From Paenibacillus sp. MBLB1832 (GTDB lineage Bacteria > Bacillota > Bacilli > Paenibacillales > NBRC-103111): 64,000 nt of DNA. The notes beneath the pieces are model-generated. The model was not told the DNA's origin. It did no database searches and was given only the letters and a program-made list of their open reading frames with translations. A program made the translations under genes and the position numbers. The DNA is taken from positions 3,553,001 through 3,617,000 of the forward strand of contig NZ_CP130319.1 in NCBI RefSeq assembly GCF_032271945.1, in the 5' to 3' direction. Position 1 is the stretch's first letter. The number at the start of each line of letters is the position of its first letter. Of the stretch, positions 47,942 through 56,265 are shown one piece after another.

Positions 47942-48298
47942 TTACACAGCTCTGCGAATTGCGTCCAGCACACGATCGCCTTGGAATGGCTTTACGATGA
48001 AATCTTTGGCTCCAGCCTGGATCGCCTGGACGACCATCCCTTGCTGCCCCATCGCGGAGCACATGACGATTCTGGCATTGGCGTCCTTCTTCCGAATTTC
48101 CCTAACGGCTTCCACGCCTTCCATCTCGGGCATCGTGATGTCCATGGTTACAATATCTGGCTTTAACTCTTGATACTTCTGGATAGCGACAAGTCCATTC
48201 TCCGCTTCTCCAATCACTTCATGGCCGCCTTTGGTCAAAATATCCTTCAACATCATGCGCATAAATGCGGCATCATCAACGATTAAAATTTTAGCCAT
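47942..48298 (-). CDS. cheY: CheY-like single-domain response regulator
   Basis: The 118-residue protein is a bare receiver: ILIVDDAAFMRMML, phosphoacceptor D in IVTMDITMPEMEGVE, T/S in VMCSAMGQQ and K in KDFIVKPF. It receives phosphate from CheA and would act on a motor or another target. It is transcribed with CheX just upstream (14 bases). A second, orphan CheY-like gene at 60566-60955 shares its DITMP and GAKDFIVKPF segments and is similar overall. Confidence 0.93.
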   Translation of the reverse strand: MAKILIVDDAAFMRMMLKDILTKGGHEVIGEAENGLVAIQKYQELKPDIVTMDITMPEMEGVEAVREIRKKDANARIVMCSAMGQQGMVVQAIQAGAKDFIVKPFQGDRVLDAIRRAV

Positions 48299-48312
48299 GT
48301 TATCCGCTCCTC

Positions 48313-48762
48313 TTACGAATTGCCTTCCATTAGAACCACCCGAATCTCACCGACAGCGTCAATGGAGATCGGCAGTGTCAGCTTATTGCCTTGATCTTTC
48401 CAATCAAAATTATCTTCCAACAGCGATGGGGTCGTAATATCTAGCGAGATCCCTTGCTCACCAAGAATCGTCGTCGTTCCGCCTGCAATAATGTTCGCAA
48501 TTTCGCTCACACAGCTGTCAAGCATCTCGCCTTCCATGTACATGCCGAAAACCGCTTCACTAATTCGACTAAATACGACACGCTGTCCATCTAAAACCAT
48601 GCAGTAATCACTGTTCGTAAATTGAATCGCGACGCCAATCTCATCCTTAATGAGCGGTTCATTGTCCGTACATACTTTGGCTTGACTTAACGGTCTTGGA
48701 ATGATGTTACCGATTGAAGTCCTCACACTGTCCAGCAACAGGTTTTGCATATTTTCTACCAT
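48313..48762 (-). CDS. CheX/CheC-family CheY phosphatase-like protein
   Basis: The 149-residue protein has the E-x-x-N motif of the CheC/CheX phosphatases in DSCVSEIANIIAG and a short C-terminal beta strand set, fitting the single-motif CheX type. It would dephosphorylate CheY-P. It starts at 48762 with AGGAGAGAAACC and is followed by cheY 14 bases later. Its presence completes a termination step for the local chemosensory pathway. Confidence 0.85.
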   Translation of the reverse strand: MVENMQNLLLDSVRTSIGNIIPRPLSQAKVCTDNEPLIKDEIGVAIQFTNSDYCMVLDGQRVVFSRISEAVFGMYMEGEMLDSCVSEIANIIAGGTTTILGEQGISLDITTPSLLEDNFDWKDQGNKLTLPISIDAVGEIRVVLMEGNS

Positions 48763-48909
48763 GGTTTCTCTCCTATTCAATTGTGTCTAACCGTCTTGCC
48801 TCAATACGTCTACTTTAGCCGATAAATGTTAGCGAACTACCAACCAAACTGTTAGATATGTGTGTGAAATAGGAAAATATATCATACATTGAAACGATCC
48901 AACATGAAA

Positions 48910-48949
48910 AACCTGTCAATGGACTCAAACGGGAGTTCATTGACAGGTT
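48910..48949 (-). terminator. Terminator after the coiled-coil repeat protein
   Basis: AACCTGTCAATG and CATTGACAGGTT arms with an inner ACTC/GAGT part; the minus strand continues with T. It closes the coiled-coil gene transcript before cheX. Confidence 0.88.
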
Positions 48950-48962
48950 CAATTTTTACAAA

Positions 48963-50999
48963 CTAGTTACCCAAAAACTTCGCGATTTTATCGAGCAATC
49001 GTTGCTGTGAAGCAATTTGCATGGTCAACATGTCGCAACGTCGCGTAATTGTTTCCTCATAGGCAGTAATCCGAGTGGAGACAAGTTGCTCCAACTGATC
49101 TGTTACCTGTTGCGAAAGCGCGTTATGATCTTTGCGTAAGTCGGCGATTTCATTTGCTACAGTATCGCAACGGACACCTAGTTGATCTGTCGTTTGTGCT
49201 AAAGCTCTCAGAGCATCGACTTCGGAGCAGATCGCTTCGAATCGGGCATTGATCGGTACGGATATCGCCTCTACGGCGGCTATTAATTGCGTTTGAAAAG
49301 AGAGCTCCAGCTCACTGCTGACATTTTGCGTTTGGATGAGAAGTTCATTGCGAAACTCATTGCACAGCTCATTGTTTACCTCTTCGATGGTTACGCCTAG
49401 TGTTTCAAATCGCGCATCGATGGGTGCTGTTATCGCCTCTGCGGTGGCCGCTAGTTGAGTTTGGAACGATTTCTGAAGTTCGTTACTGTCATTTTGAAGT
49501 TGAATGAGCAGCTCATTGCGCAGTTCACTGTTGAGTTCGTTCATGGAGACGCTTAATGTTTGGACTCGCTCATTGATCGGTTCTGTTTGGAGCAGGAATT
49601 CATTGCGCAGTTCGGAGCTCAACTCACTACGCAGTTCGTTATTTCGTTCGTCGATGGTGGCTCCTAAAGTTTCTAACCAGGCATTCATCGGTTCCGTAAT
49701 GGCCTCCGCAGTGGCCGTTAATTGAGTTTGAAAAGATTGCTCCAGGTCTTCGCTGACTTTTTGCGTTTGGAGCAGCAGTTCATTTCGCAGTCCACTGCAC
49801 AGCTCGCTGCTCAATTCGTGGAAGGTGACGCCTAACGCTTCGAAACGGGCATCGATCGGTGCGGATAGTTCAATTAGCTTATTTTGGAAGGAATTCTCAA
49901 GCTCATCACTGGCAGTTTGAACTTGAGCGAGCAGCTCATTGCGCAATCCCTCGATGATGGCATCGTACGAATGAAGTTTCGTGTCCATGGGCTGTGCAAA
50001 AGCTTCAAGCTTATTTTGAAAATTTAACTCCAACTGTTGGGCTGATGTAGAAATTTCCCTTTTCAACGCTTGCTCCAGCCATTGTTCAACTTGAGGTAGT
50101 ATGCTGCGCAGCTCATCTTGGAGCTCTTTCTTATCCGTGGCAACGTACATCATTTGCTCCTGCAGTTGTTCGATCGAGGCGGTTAGTTCGCTTCGATCAT
50201 TGAGCTCGATCAATTCAGCGACGCGATGCGTGAAAAGCTTAATCACGTTGCGCAGCTCGGTGAATTCCTCCGATATCCCTTGAAATTGCTCATTGCATGT
50301 CTCGGTCAGGGCTGTGATCGTTTCATTCTGCTTTGTTTCCTTCTGCATCGTATTGTCGGAAACTTCGATCATTTTATTTGTAAGCACATGCATCAAATCT
50401 CTAAGCTCTGTGATGTCCGTCGTTAGCTGTGCAATCTGTGTAGGGGTGGTATCCACAACAGGCGCAAATCGACTGCTGCTCGAAAGGGACGCGATACCAA
50501 CCAACTGATTCAAGTCATTCGCCGGGTCTTTTGGCAATCGTGGGGCGCGGTTCGCTTCCATTTTTTGCGTGAGCACTTGTAAGATTTGAAGCAGTTCAAT
50601 CGTTTCATTGTTGAATTGGAGGGGAACGGGTTCGTCTTTATGCAGCAATTCGGAGTCAGATTGGCTAGTGAATACTGGCGACGCGAGATCTACGTTTTCA
50701 TTTACCTCCTGGGTTGCCTCCTCCGTTTCTTCGCTTACATTTGTGTGCGCGGCAATTTGCAATTTCTGAGCTTGGGATAGGTCATGTAAATGCTCCCGTA
50801 TCCATTTCAGCGGTTTATTCATTTCTCTCATTTTCGCAATAATTCGGAAAATCTCGATGGCTTCTTCTGTGTACATCACCGTTCTTCCCACTGTGACAGT
50901 TGGAAGAAAATCACTATACTGCGTAGACCACTCCGTTAAGGTTGCTTGTGGTTTTCTGATTTTGCTGGCGATCTGGTTGAGCTTATATGTCCTTTTCAT
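48963..50999 (-). CDS. MerR-like HTH protein with long repetitive coiled coil
   Basis: The 678-residue protein has an N-terminal MerR/winged helix-type segment (YKLNQIASKIRKPQATLTEWSTQYSDFLPTVTVGRTVMYTEEAIEIFRIIAKMR) and then almost only coiled coil. Five repeats of about 45-60 residues begin near 325, 370, 422, 511 and 568, each with the pattern L-E-x-S-F-Q-T-Q-L and A-P-I-D-A-R-F-E-x-L-G. The layout resembles RacA-type DNA-binding, chromosome-anchoring coiled-coil proteins, but sequence family is not recognised. It lies between the CotF-like genes and the chemosensory cluster and has its own terminator. No membrane segment. Function unknown. Confidence 0.75.
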   Translation of the reverse strand: MKRTYKLNQIASKIRKPQATLTEWSTQYSDFLPTVTVGRTVMYTEEAIEIFRIIAKMREMNKPLKWIREHLHDLSQAQKLQIAAHTNVSEETEEATQEVNENVDLASPVFTSQSDSELLHKDEPVPLQFNNETIELLQILQVLTQKMEANRAPRLPKDPANDLNQLVGIASLSSSSRFAPVVDTTPTQIAQLTTDITELRDLMHVLTNKMIEVSDNTMQKETKQNETITALTETCNEQFQGISEEFTELRNVIKLFTHRVAELIELNDRSELTASIEQLQEQMMYVATDKKELQDELRSILPQVEQWLEQALKREISTSAQQLELNFQNKLEAFAQPMDTKLHSYDAIIEGLRNELLAQVQTASDELENSFQNKLIELSAPIDARFEALGVTFHELSSELCSGLRNELLLQTQKVSEDLEQSFQTQLTATAEAITEPMNAWLETLGATIDERNNELRSELSSELRNEFLLQTEPINERVQTLSVSMNELNSELRNELLIQLQNDSNELQKSFQTQLAATAEAITAPIDARFETLGVTIEEVNNELCNEFRNELLIQTQNVSSELELSFQTQLIAAVEAISVPINARFEAICSEVDALRALAQTTDQLGVRCDTVANEIADLRKDHNALSQQVTDQLEQLVSTRITAYEETITRRCDMLTMQIASQQRLLDKIAKFLGN
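49230..50030 (-). repeat. Degenerate tandem repeats encoding the coiled-coil units
   Basis: The DNA between these positions encodes the five repeat units of the coiled-coil protein and shows matching nucleotide blocks, such as several copies of a segment for SFQTQL and for LRNELL. It reflects internal duplication of a coding unit. Confidence 0.65.
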
Positions 51000-51110
51000 T
51001 GTCTTCCGTCGACATCCTCTCTACTTATGTCCATTAGCCTAGGCATTCGCTACAACATCTTATTCAGCACTTGGTCCAAATGACAATGAGAATAACGGCT
51101 TAATGAAGTA

Positions 51111-51146
51111 AAAAGGAGTCCTCCGAATGAACGGAAGACTCCTTTG
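51111..51146 (-). terminator. Terminator after the CotF-like genes
   Basis: AAAGGAGTC and GACTCCTTT with TCCG/CGGA in the stem; the minus strand ends in T. Confidence 0.85.
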
Positions 51147-51187
51147 TTATTTGGCAGAACACTGGGTGTGCGGCTCCGCTTTCTTTA

Positions 51188-51517
51188 TTAGTGAAAGGTC
51201 GGGAATTGGGTCTGATAGTTGGTGAATTGTGTTTTCACCTGCTGAATTTCTTGCTGATCCGCAACCTTCATCTTATACCAGCCCTTCTGAAACATGAGGT
51301 CAAACAGCTGGAATTGCGTATTATGCGTATCGCTCAAGATACTCTGCACCGTTTCGTGCAGCTTTGGGTTCTGCATTTCAATCAAACCGATGTTGTAACC
51401 TGAAGACAAATACTTCTCATTCGTTAAAATGTCATTGATATAATCACGATCGTTCAGCTCCGGCCCTTTCACCTGGGGAAGCTCCCCGGTCTGGGGCATT
51501 GCCAACTCAAGACTCAT
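51188..51517 (-). CDS. CotF-like spore coat protein
   Basis: The 109-residue protein has the CotF-type pattern: DRDYINDILTNEKYLSSGYNIGLIEMQNPKLHETVQSILSDTHNTQFQLFDLMFQKGWYKMKVAD, an all-helical ferritin-like module. CotF proteins are spore coat components. It forms a pair with the gene upstream. AGGAGG precedes the ATG at 51517. Confidence 0.85.
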   Translation of the reverse strand: MSLELAMPQTGELPQVKGPELNDRDYINDILTNEKYLSSGYNIGLIEMQNPKLHETVQSILSDTHNTQFQLFDLMFQKGWYKMKVADQQEIQQVKTQFTNYQTQFPTFH

Positions 51518-51540
51518 ACCTCTACCTCCTTAGGATTATG

Positions 51541-51777
51541 CTACTGCAGCATTGATAACAGCGTGTTGTAGTGATCGAGGTGCTTTTGCCCCGTTTGGTT
51601 AATTAGTGCTTTAATTTGTGGATCTGTGCAGTGATTTGCAGTGTCCTTGCACTTCTTCATCGCGAGCAGCTCCCAGGACATAAAGTCCTTCACATAGGAG
51701 AGTTCCTTCTCCGTAATCACATTACGATCTGTCGTCGTTTGCGTTTGGCTTTGACTTTGTTGCATCATTTGATTCAT
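51541..51777 (-). CDS. Small CotF-like spore coat protein
   Basis: The 78-residue protein starts MNQMMQQSQSQTQTT and has the core KELSYVKDFMSWELLAMKKCKDTANHCTDPQIKALINQTGQKHLDHYNTLLSMLQ, the coat-type helical pattern with two conserved helices. I chose the ATG at 51777 because AGGAGGG precedes it. It sits 24 bases upstream of the longer CotF-like gene; both probably belong to one late-sporulation unit. Its upstream region contains the palindrome array. Confidence 0.8.
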   Translation of the reverse strand: MNQMMQQSQSQTQTTTDRNVITEKELSYVKDFMSWELLAMKKCKDTANHCTDPQIKALINQTGQKHLDHYNTLLSMLQ

Positions 51778-51903
51778 CGTTGTCCCTCCTCTCTTTCGGT
51801 TCCTTATATTGGGTCTCACTTCATGTACTATTTGCCATCTTGCGCGAAATTATCCATGTGAAAAAAGGATGCTAGTGCATCCTGTCATCTGTCGCGCTAG
51901 TAT

Positions 51904-52092
51904 GTTGTATTGCATGCAACTTTAAATAGTAAAAAGTTCCAGATTGCGCTCAGTGGTTGTATGTCGTACAACATTTTCGGCCTAAAAGAGGGAGTTGAGC
52001 CCCGTTTTCGCCTTTTTAGTTTTGTTGTACGGAGTACAACGTAGGAGACGGAGATGGCCTGAGCCGGCTCACCATGTTGCAGTTTCTGCAAC
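51904..52092. repeat. Array of four 17-bp palindromes (GTTGYA-N5-TRCAAC)
   Basis: Four copies start at 51904, 51956, 52024 and 52076, each 17 bases. The first has ATTGC-type middle and the arm ATGCAAC (one mismatch); the second and third are TACAAC; the fourth is part of a longer perfect 29-base inverted repeat CACCATGTTGCA...TGCAACATGGTG. The distances are 52, 68 and 52 bases, so the pattern is mirror-like. It fills the gap between the CotF-like genes and an AraC gene and holds no coding feature. It may be a binding-site array or RNA hairpins. Confidence 0.7.
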
Positions 52093-52140
52093 ATGGTGAC
52101 TGGTTGCGTGACTGTACTAGGCTATACGGATGCCCCCGTA

Positions 52141-52959
52141 TCATCTGTCCCTAAGCCCGCTCCACGACAGCTGCCTAAGCTCCGACGCCGTATGTCCCGT
52201 CGTCTTTTTGACTAAACGTGCGAAGTGATGAGACGTCTTGAATCCGCAGCGTTGCGCGATCTCGGTAATGCTAAGCCCCGTATTCGTCAGCAGCCCGACG
52301 GCCTGTTTCACGCGATAATGCCATAAGTACTGAATTGGCGTGGTATGTTCATGTTGTCTGAACAAGCGAACAAGGTGCTCCGCTGAAACGCCCACAACTT
52401 CCGCCCATTCCGTCAGTGTAATATCTTCCGCGTAATGCACAGTTATCCAAGCAATTGCCGCATAAACTGCCGGATGCTTCTCTTGTTGCAGAATCGTCAG
52501 TTTGGATTCTGTCGGATACAGCTGCAAAGCGGCAAGTCCTAAACTGATCATCAACGGGTCCGAGCTCGATGTATCCTGCTGAATCCTCAGCATCAAATCC
52601 AACAGTCGATTCATGTTCTCCGACAATGGAAGACACTCTGGCATAGCGGAAAGCTGTTCAAGGACTTCTCCCTCCAAACCAGGTACGTGAACAGCAATCC
52701 ATCGATGCCAAGAATCCTCCGTTTTCGAAAAAGTAAAATACTCCTCGTGCCCAGGCATTAACATAATGAGATGTCCAGGTTTAACATGAATCGTTCGATC
52801 ACCGATGGTAACATCCATCTGACCTGAATAGAGCATGACTAGCTGAATATCCCGCTGAATACGCGGACCAAATCGACCTCCTGGTGGATACACAATGGAT
52901 CCTGCAGTAACAGATTCTATCGCCCCTATATCCATGGTCGTTCTACCCGATTCTATCAT
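52141..52959 (-). CDS. AraC-family regulator (cupin type)
   Basis: The 272-residue protein has a cupin-like sensing domain (GSIVYPPGGRFGPRIQRDIQLVMLYSGQMDVTIGDRTIHVKPGHLIMLMPGHEEYFTFS) and two AraC motifs (LTEWAEVVGVSAEHLVRLFRQHEHTTPIQYLWHYRVK and ITEIAQRCGFKTSHHFARLVKKTTGHTASEL). It is divergent from a PhyH dioxygenase gene (start 53108) across 148 bases and likely controls it. Start at 52959 with GGGGGAAAGGG. Confidence 0.9.
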   Translation of the reverse strand: MIESGRTTMDIGAIESVTAGSIVYPPGGRFGPRIQRDIQLVMLYSGQMDVTIGDRTIHVKPGHLIMLMPGHEEYFTFSKTEDSWHRWIAVHVPGLEGEVLEQLSAMPECLPLSENMNRLLDLMLRIQQDTSSSDPLMISLGLAALQLYPTESKLTILQQEKHPAVYAAIAWITVHYAEDITLTEWAEVVGVSAEHLVRLFRQHEHTTPIQYLWHYRVKQAVGLLTNTGLSITEIAQRCGFKTSHHFARLVKKTTGHTASELRQLSWSGLRDR

Positions 52960-53107
52960 CCCTTTCCCCCTTTACATACAGTATACACGTATCCCACTGA
53001 ATATCAATTACAGACACATTTACGCAAATCACATCTATTGTCGCCCCCACCCTGGTAAACGTATGATTAAGGAGAAGAAACATCACGAATCCTAAGGAGT
53101 GTACATT

Positions 53108-53851
53108 ATGAACACGACGTTTACACCGCCATTAACGCCACTGACGCATGAGCAAATCGAATTTTTCAAAGAAAATGGCTACTTTCTATTCAAAAAAGGA
53201 ATGAGCGACGATATCATAGATGCGTTTAACGGACACATTTATGATATCCGCCATCAAGACAACGTGCCAGATTGGGCAGCTTGCGAAGAAAGCCAAAAGT
53301 TCTCTCGCCGTCTCTTCAATCCGCATAAGCATGACAGCTTTTCACGCCAATTAATGAAGAACAAAATCGTTCGCGGTGCGTTGGCCCAGCTTATGGGCAA
53401 AGAAGCGGTATGTGTGCAAAGCATGTACTTCTATAAAGAACCCGGATCGCCAGGTCAAGCGTCACACCAGGACTACTATTACATCAAGAATGACCCTATG
53501 ACGATGATTGCCGCATGGACAGCGATGGAAGAAGTGGTCGACGTTGAGAACGGCTGCCTATGGGTTATGCCAGGCACGCACAAATTAGGGCTGCTACCGC
53601 ATGGTGCTGTCAAAAATCTCGAAGAACACGAGAGTTGGACTGAAGAAACTGAGGGTATTGATACAAGCAAACAAATTCCTGTTATCATGGAAAAAGGCGA
53701 CATCTTATTTTTCAGTGAGTTGCTCATTCACTCCTCAACGAAAAACCGCAGCAAGGATCGCTGGCGTCGCTCCTACGTGTGTCACTACATTCGGGAGGAT
53801 TCCAACATCCTGTTCCGTGAAGATCTGCGTACGAAGTATCCGTTGTACTAG
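53108..53851 (+). CDS. Phytanoyl-CoA dioxygenase (PhyH) family protein
   Basis: The 247-residue protein has the Fe-binding H and D in SHQDYYYIKN and the distal H in LLIHSSTKNRS, with the 2-oxoglutarate arginine in the following RWRRSYV. Hydroxylation of an unknown small molecule is likely. I choose the ATG at 53108, with AAGGAG. It is divergent from the AraC gene at 52141-52959. The other PhyH gene in the window (19247) is only distantly related, so two different oxygenases are each tied to an AraC protein. Confidence 0.85.
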   Translation: MNTTFTPPLTPLTHEQIEFFKENGYFLFKKGMSDDIIDAFNGHIYDIRHQDNVPDWAACEESQKFSRRLFNPHKHDSFSRQLMKNKIVRGALAQLMGKEAVCVQSMYFYKEPGSPGQASHQDYYYIKNDPMTMIAAWTAMEEVVDVENGCLWVMPGTHKLGLLPHGAVKNLEEHESWTEETEGIDTSKQIPVIMEKGDILFFSELLIHSSTKNRSKDRWRRSYVCHYIREDSNILFREDLRTKYPLY

Positions 53852-53893
53852 AGATGGCGTAAGGCTGATTGAAGCATCCGTTGCAAACGAAAT

Positions 53894-53926
53894 AGGGCGC
53901 AAACTCCTCCATGGAGCTTGCGCCCT
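53894..53926 (+). terminator. Terminator after PhyH
   Basis: AGGGCGCAA and TTGCGCCCT with CTCC/GGAG in the stem; a T-rich stretch follows on the plus strand. It is about 43 bases past the stop. Confidence 0.8.
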
Positions 53927-54087
53927 TCTTGTCTTCGCATTCAACAGACAGATTCTCCCCCCGAAAACAATAATTTCCTTAATTTTCCAGAATTCAAATT
54001 AAACTATACATGTTTTTGGAAAATTGATTTATCCATTGAACGATTGTTAATATTGTAGATATAAAGTTAAGGTCGTGGAGGGTTAAC

Positions 54088-55272
54088 ATGAGGGACGTTG
54101 AGGAGAAAGCAAGATGCTTTCATTATTTGCATGGGATTGATATCCTTGGAGCAGATCACGATGGAAAGCTTCTGTTTGCCTGTATCCACCCAGAGAGGCA
54201 ACAATTGTACGCCAATGCACCATCACTATTAAAAGAGATGATGGGGGAAATGGCCCGCGTTAATCATCCGTTCTTTACATTTTGGACGCCAGACTCCTGT
54301 TTGTATCATGCCCTTTCGATTGGTATGGAGACTGAGAAGCTTACCCTCTTACTAGGACCCATTGGACTTACGTCTACTGAAAGCAATTACGATAAGCGGA
54401 TCCTTTCCAAGAATAGAAAAGAACTTGAATATCTAGGCCGTTTATTTTATTGGCTTTTCGTAAAAGAAGAAAGTGAAATACCTCGTTCCCTTACATACAA
54501 CATCTCGCATACGCCTTCTCTTCACATCAGTCCTGAGGTTTCACTTGTCAATCTCTATTACGAACAAGAACCCTTGCACATAACGCTTGAAGAATACGAT
54601 CGAATAAAAGAAAAAATGCAGACCGGGGACGTCTCCATCGTTCAAAGCCATTTGGACGCCTTGTCCAGCTTCCAAGAGGGCTTCAACCGATTCGAGCTTG
54701 CAAGCGGGGACATACTTCGTTCTGCCAAAAATCACTTCATTTCCACATGCGCGATCGTTTGCCAAATTGCCGTGCAAAGCGGCGTAGAAAATGAATATGC
54801 AAGAACAATGGCTTACAAATTTGTCGTACGAGCAGAGAACCTTGGTACAAGAGCAGAGATTGTACTGCTCATGAAAGAGATGATTCTAAAATTCACTGCG
54901 GCCATCAAACAGTTTGCCAATCCGCAATATTCATCCTTGGTGAGAGAGATCATCCAATACATGCATGTACACTTTTTTGAAAAAATAACGTTGAACGAAG
55001 TGGCAGATAAATTCGGCAAGCATCCTTCTTATATATCGAATAAAATTAATCTCGAAACAGGACAGTCCTTTAGCGATAATTTAAATGAGATTCGTATAAC
55101 TGAGAGTAAACGACTTCTGACAGCTTCTCAAAAGTCGATCAATGAAATTGCCGTCGCCGTCGGCTTTGACTACCAGAACCATTTCTCAAAGGTATTTAAG
55201 AAGATAACGGGTATCACGCCCTCCGAATATCGAAATAAACAGCGGATGAATGTCGCTGATCCCCTCAGCTAA
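54088..55272 (+). CDS. AraC-family regulator with unrecognised N-terminal sensory domain
   Basis: The 394-residue protein has a long N-terminal part (about 1-280) without a family I can name, beginning MRDVEEKARCFHYLHGIDILGADHDG, and C-terminal AraC motifs (ITLNEVADKFGKHPSYISNKINLETGQSFSDNLNEIRI and INEIAVAVGFDYQNHFSKVFKKITGITPSEYRNK). It has no membrane segment, so it senses an intracellular signal or is a response-regulator-like helper. Start ATG with GGAGGG. A strong terminator follows, before the convergent mutarotase-like gene. Its position near the DUF5107 unit suggests control of sugar use, which is inference. Confidence 0.85.
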   Translation: MRDVEEKARCFHYLHGIDILGADHDGKLLFACIHPERQQLYANAPSLLKEMMGEMARVNHPFFTFWTPDSCLYHALSIGMETEKLTLLLGPIGLTSTESNYDKRILSKNRKELEYLGRLFYWLFVKEESEIPRSLTYNISHTPSLHISPEVSLVNLYYEQEPLHITLEEYDRIKEKMQTGDVSIVQSHLDALSSFQEGFNRFELASGDILRSAKNHFISTCAIVCQIAVQSGVENEYARTMAYKFVVRAENLGTRAEIVLLMKEMILKFTAAIKQFANPQYSSLVREIIQYMHVHFFEKITLNEVADKFGKHPSYISNKINLETGQSFSDNLNEIRITESKRLLTASQKSINEIAVAVGFDYQNHFSKVFKKITGITPSEYRNKQRMNVADPLS

Positions 55273-55277
55273 AATAA

Positions 55278-55303
55278 AAAAGCGGGGGCGCTAAGCCCCG
55301 CTT
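55278..55303. terminator. Bidirectional terminator between AraC and mutarotase-like genes
   Basis: AAAGCGGGG and CCCCGCTTT are perfect arms with an 8-base loop, A run in front and T run behind. Confidence 0.9.
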
Positions 55304-55305
55304 TC

Positions 55306-56265
55306 TCATTTAAGTTCCTGAACGGCTTCTCGCCAATCCCCTGCACCTGTAACAAACTCCAAATGCCACTCGAACGAGCCACCAGCTGGAATCACTTGTG
55401 CTGTTCCATTGGCAATCGCGGTTTCCAACGAATCGAAATAGCCAATACTCGGCTCCAACGCGCAGGTCACTCGATCATTGAACATGCCTTCGTCCATCCA
55501 AACTCCGAGGTAAGGCACCTTGTCTGTCGGGACTGAGAAGAGCAAATAGTTGCCGCTTTCCTCTCCAGATAGTCCTGACCAAGTATCCGTTACCCGTCCT
55601 TGAAAGTAAAACTTTCTTGCATCGCCTGTAACGATCGGTGAAAGCTGTGCATGGTTACGCCAGGGATATGATTCACCAGCTTGAAGTGTATGACCTCCAT
55701 ATACGCACAGCAGGTCCTCCATAGCTTCTGGAAGGAGAATCTGAGTTGGTTCTGTGATCGCGAATTGTGGATGCGGTACCCACAGAAACGGCAGTTCTTC
55801 TTTACTGGTATTCTCGGCACTGTAATTAAATCGCACACGATCAGCCGATGGGAATGAAATTCGTCTTGTGAATCGGTAAGGCAGATTAGGACTTCGGAAC
55901 ATGCAGGTGACCGCATCCTCCTCAATCTCATATTCCCACGGCAGCGCCCAGAGCTCACCATGATCAGGCAGCATCCTACTCGACTTCCCGCCAGCGGGAC
56001 ACGCATTGATCGTTGGGAAGCACTCGTCCCAGCCGCTCATGTCCCAATCTGTGAAGGTAGAGCCATAAACGGGTTGCCGAAAAGCGCGGCTCCCCGAGTC
56101 CAGCATCCATTCTTTGCCTTTTGGTTTATAGAGAATTGAAACCAGTTTTCCGCCGTGCTCTGGCACCATTTCCAGGCGGATATCTGCGCTTTCGAGCGTA
56201 ATCGAAAACAAACCCTTGTAATCACCAGTCGTTATTTGCACCATCGTTTCTTGTTTCATTTGCAT
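55306..56265 (-). CDS. Mutarotase-like (aldose 1-epimerase fold) protein
   Basis: The 319-residue protein has the beta-sandwich pattern of galactose-mutarotase-like proteins: VPEHGGKLVSILYKPKGKEWML, WDECFPTINACPAGGK and DHGELWALPWEYEI with later HPQFAI and GYFDSLETAIANGTAQVIPAGGSFEWHLEF. It probably binds a sugar; epimerase activity cannot be shown from sequence. Its start overlaps the end of the DUF5107-TPR gene by ten bases, no strong ribosome binding site is present, so translation is coupled to that gene. Confidence 0.7.
   Translation of the reverse strand: MQMKQETMVQITTGDYKGLFSITLESADIRLEMVPEHGGKLVSILYKPKGKEWMLDSGSRAFRQPVYGSTFTDWDMSGWDECFPTINACPAGGKSSRMLPDHGELWALPWEYEIEEDAVTCMFRSPNLPYRFTRRISFPSADRVRFNYSAENTSKEELPFLWVPHPQFAITEPTQILLPEAMEDLLCVYGGHTLQAGESYPWRNHAQLSPIVTGDARKFYFQGRVTDTWSGLSGEESGNYLLFSVPTDKVPYLGVWMDEGMFNDRVTCALEPSIGYFDSLETAIANGTAQVIPAGGSFEWHLEFVTGAGDWREAVQELK

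Noticed and set aside
48781-48850. A sigma-D-like GCCGATAA upstream of cheX
   Set aside because: It is on the plus strand, away from any plus-strand gene, and there is no -35 match at the right distance.
51897-52094. A 65-codon minus-strand frame inside the palindrome array
   Set aside because: Its codons follow the palindrome sequence, there is no ribosome binding site that I trust, and the product looks random.
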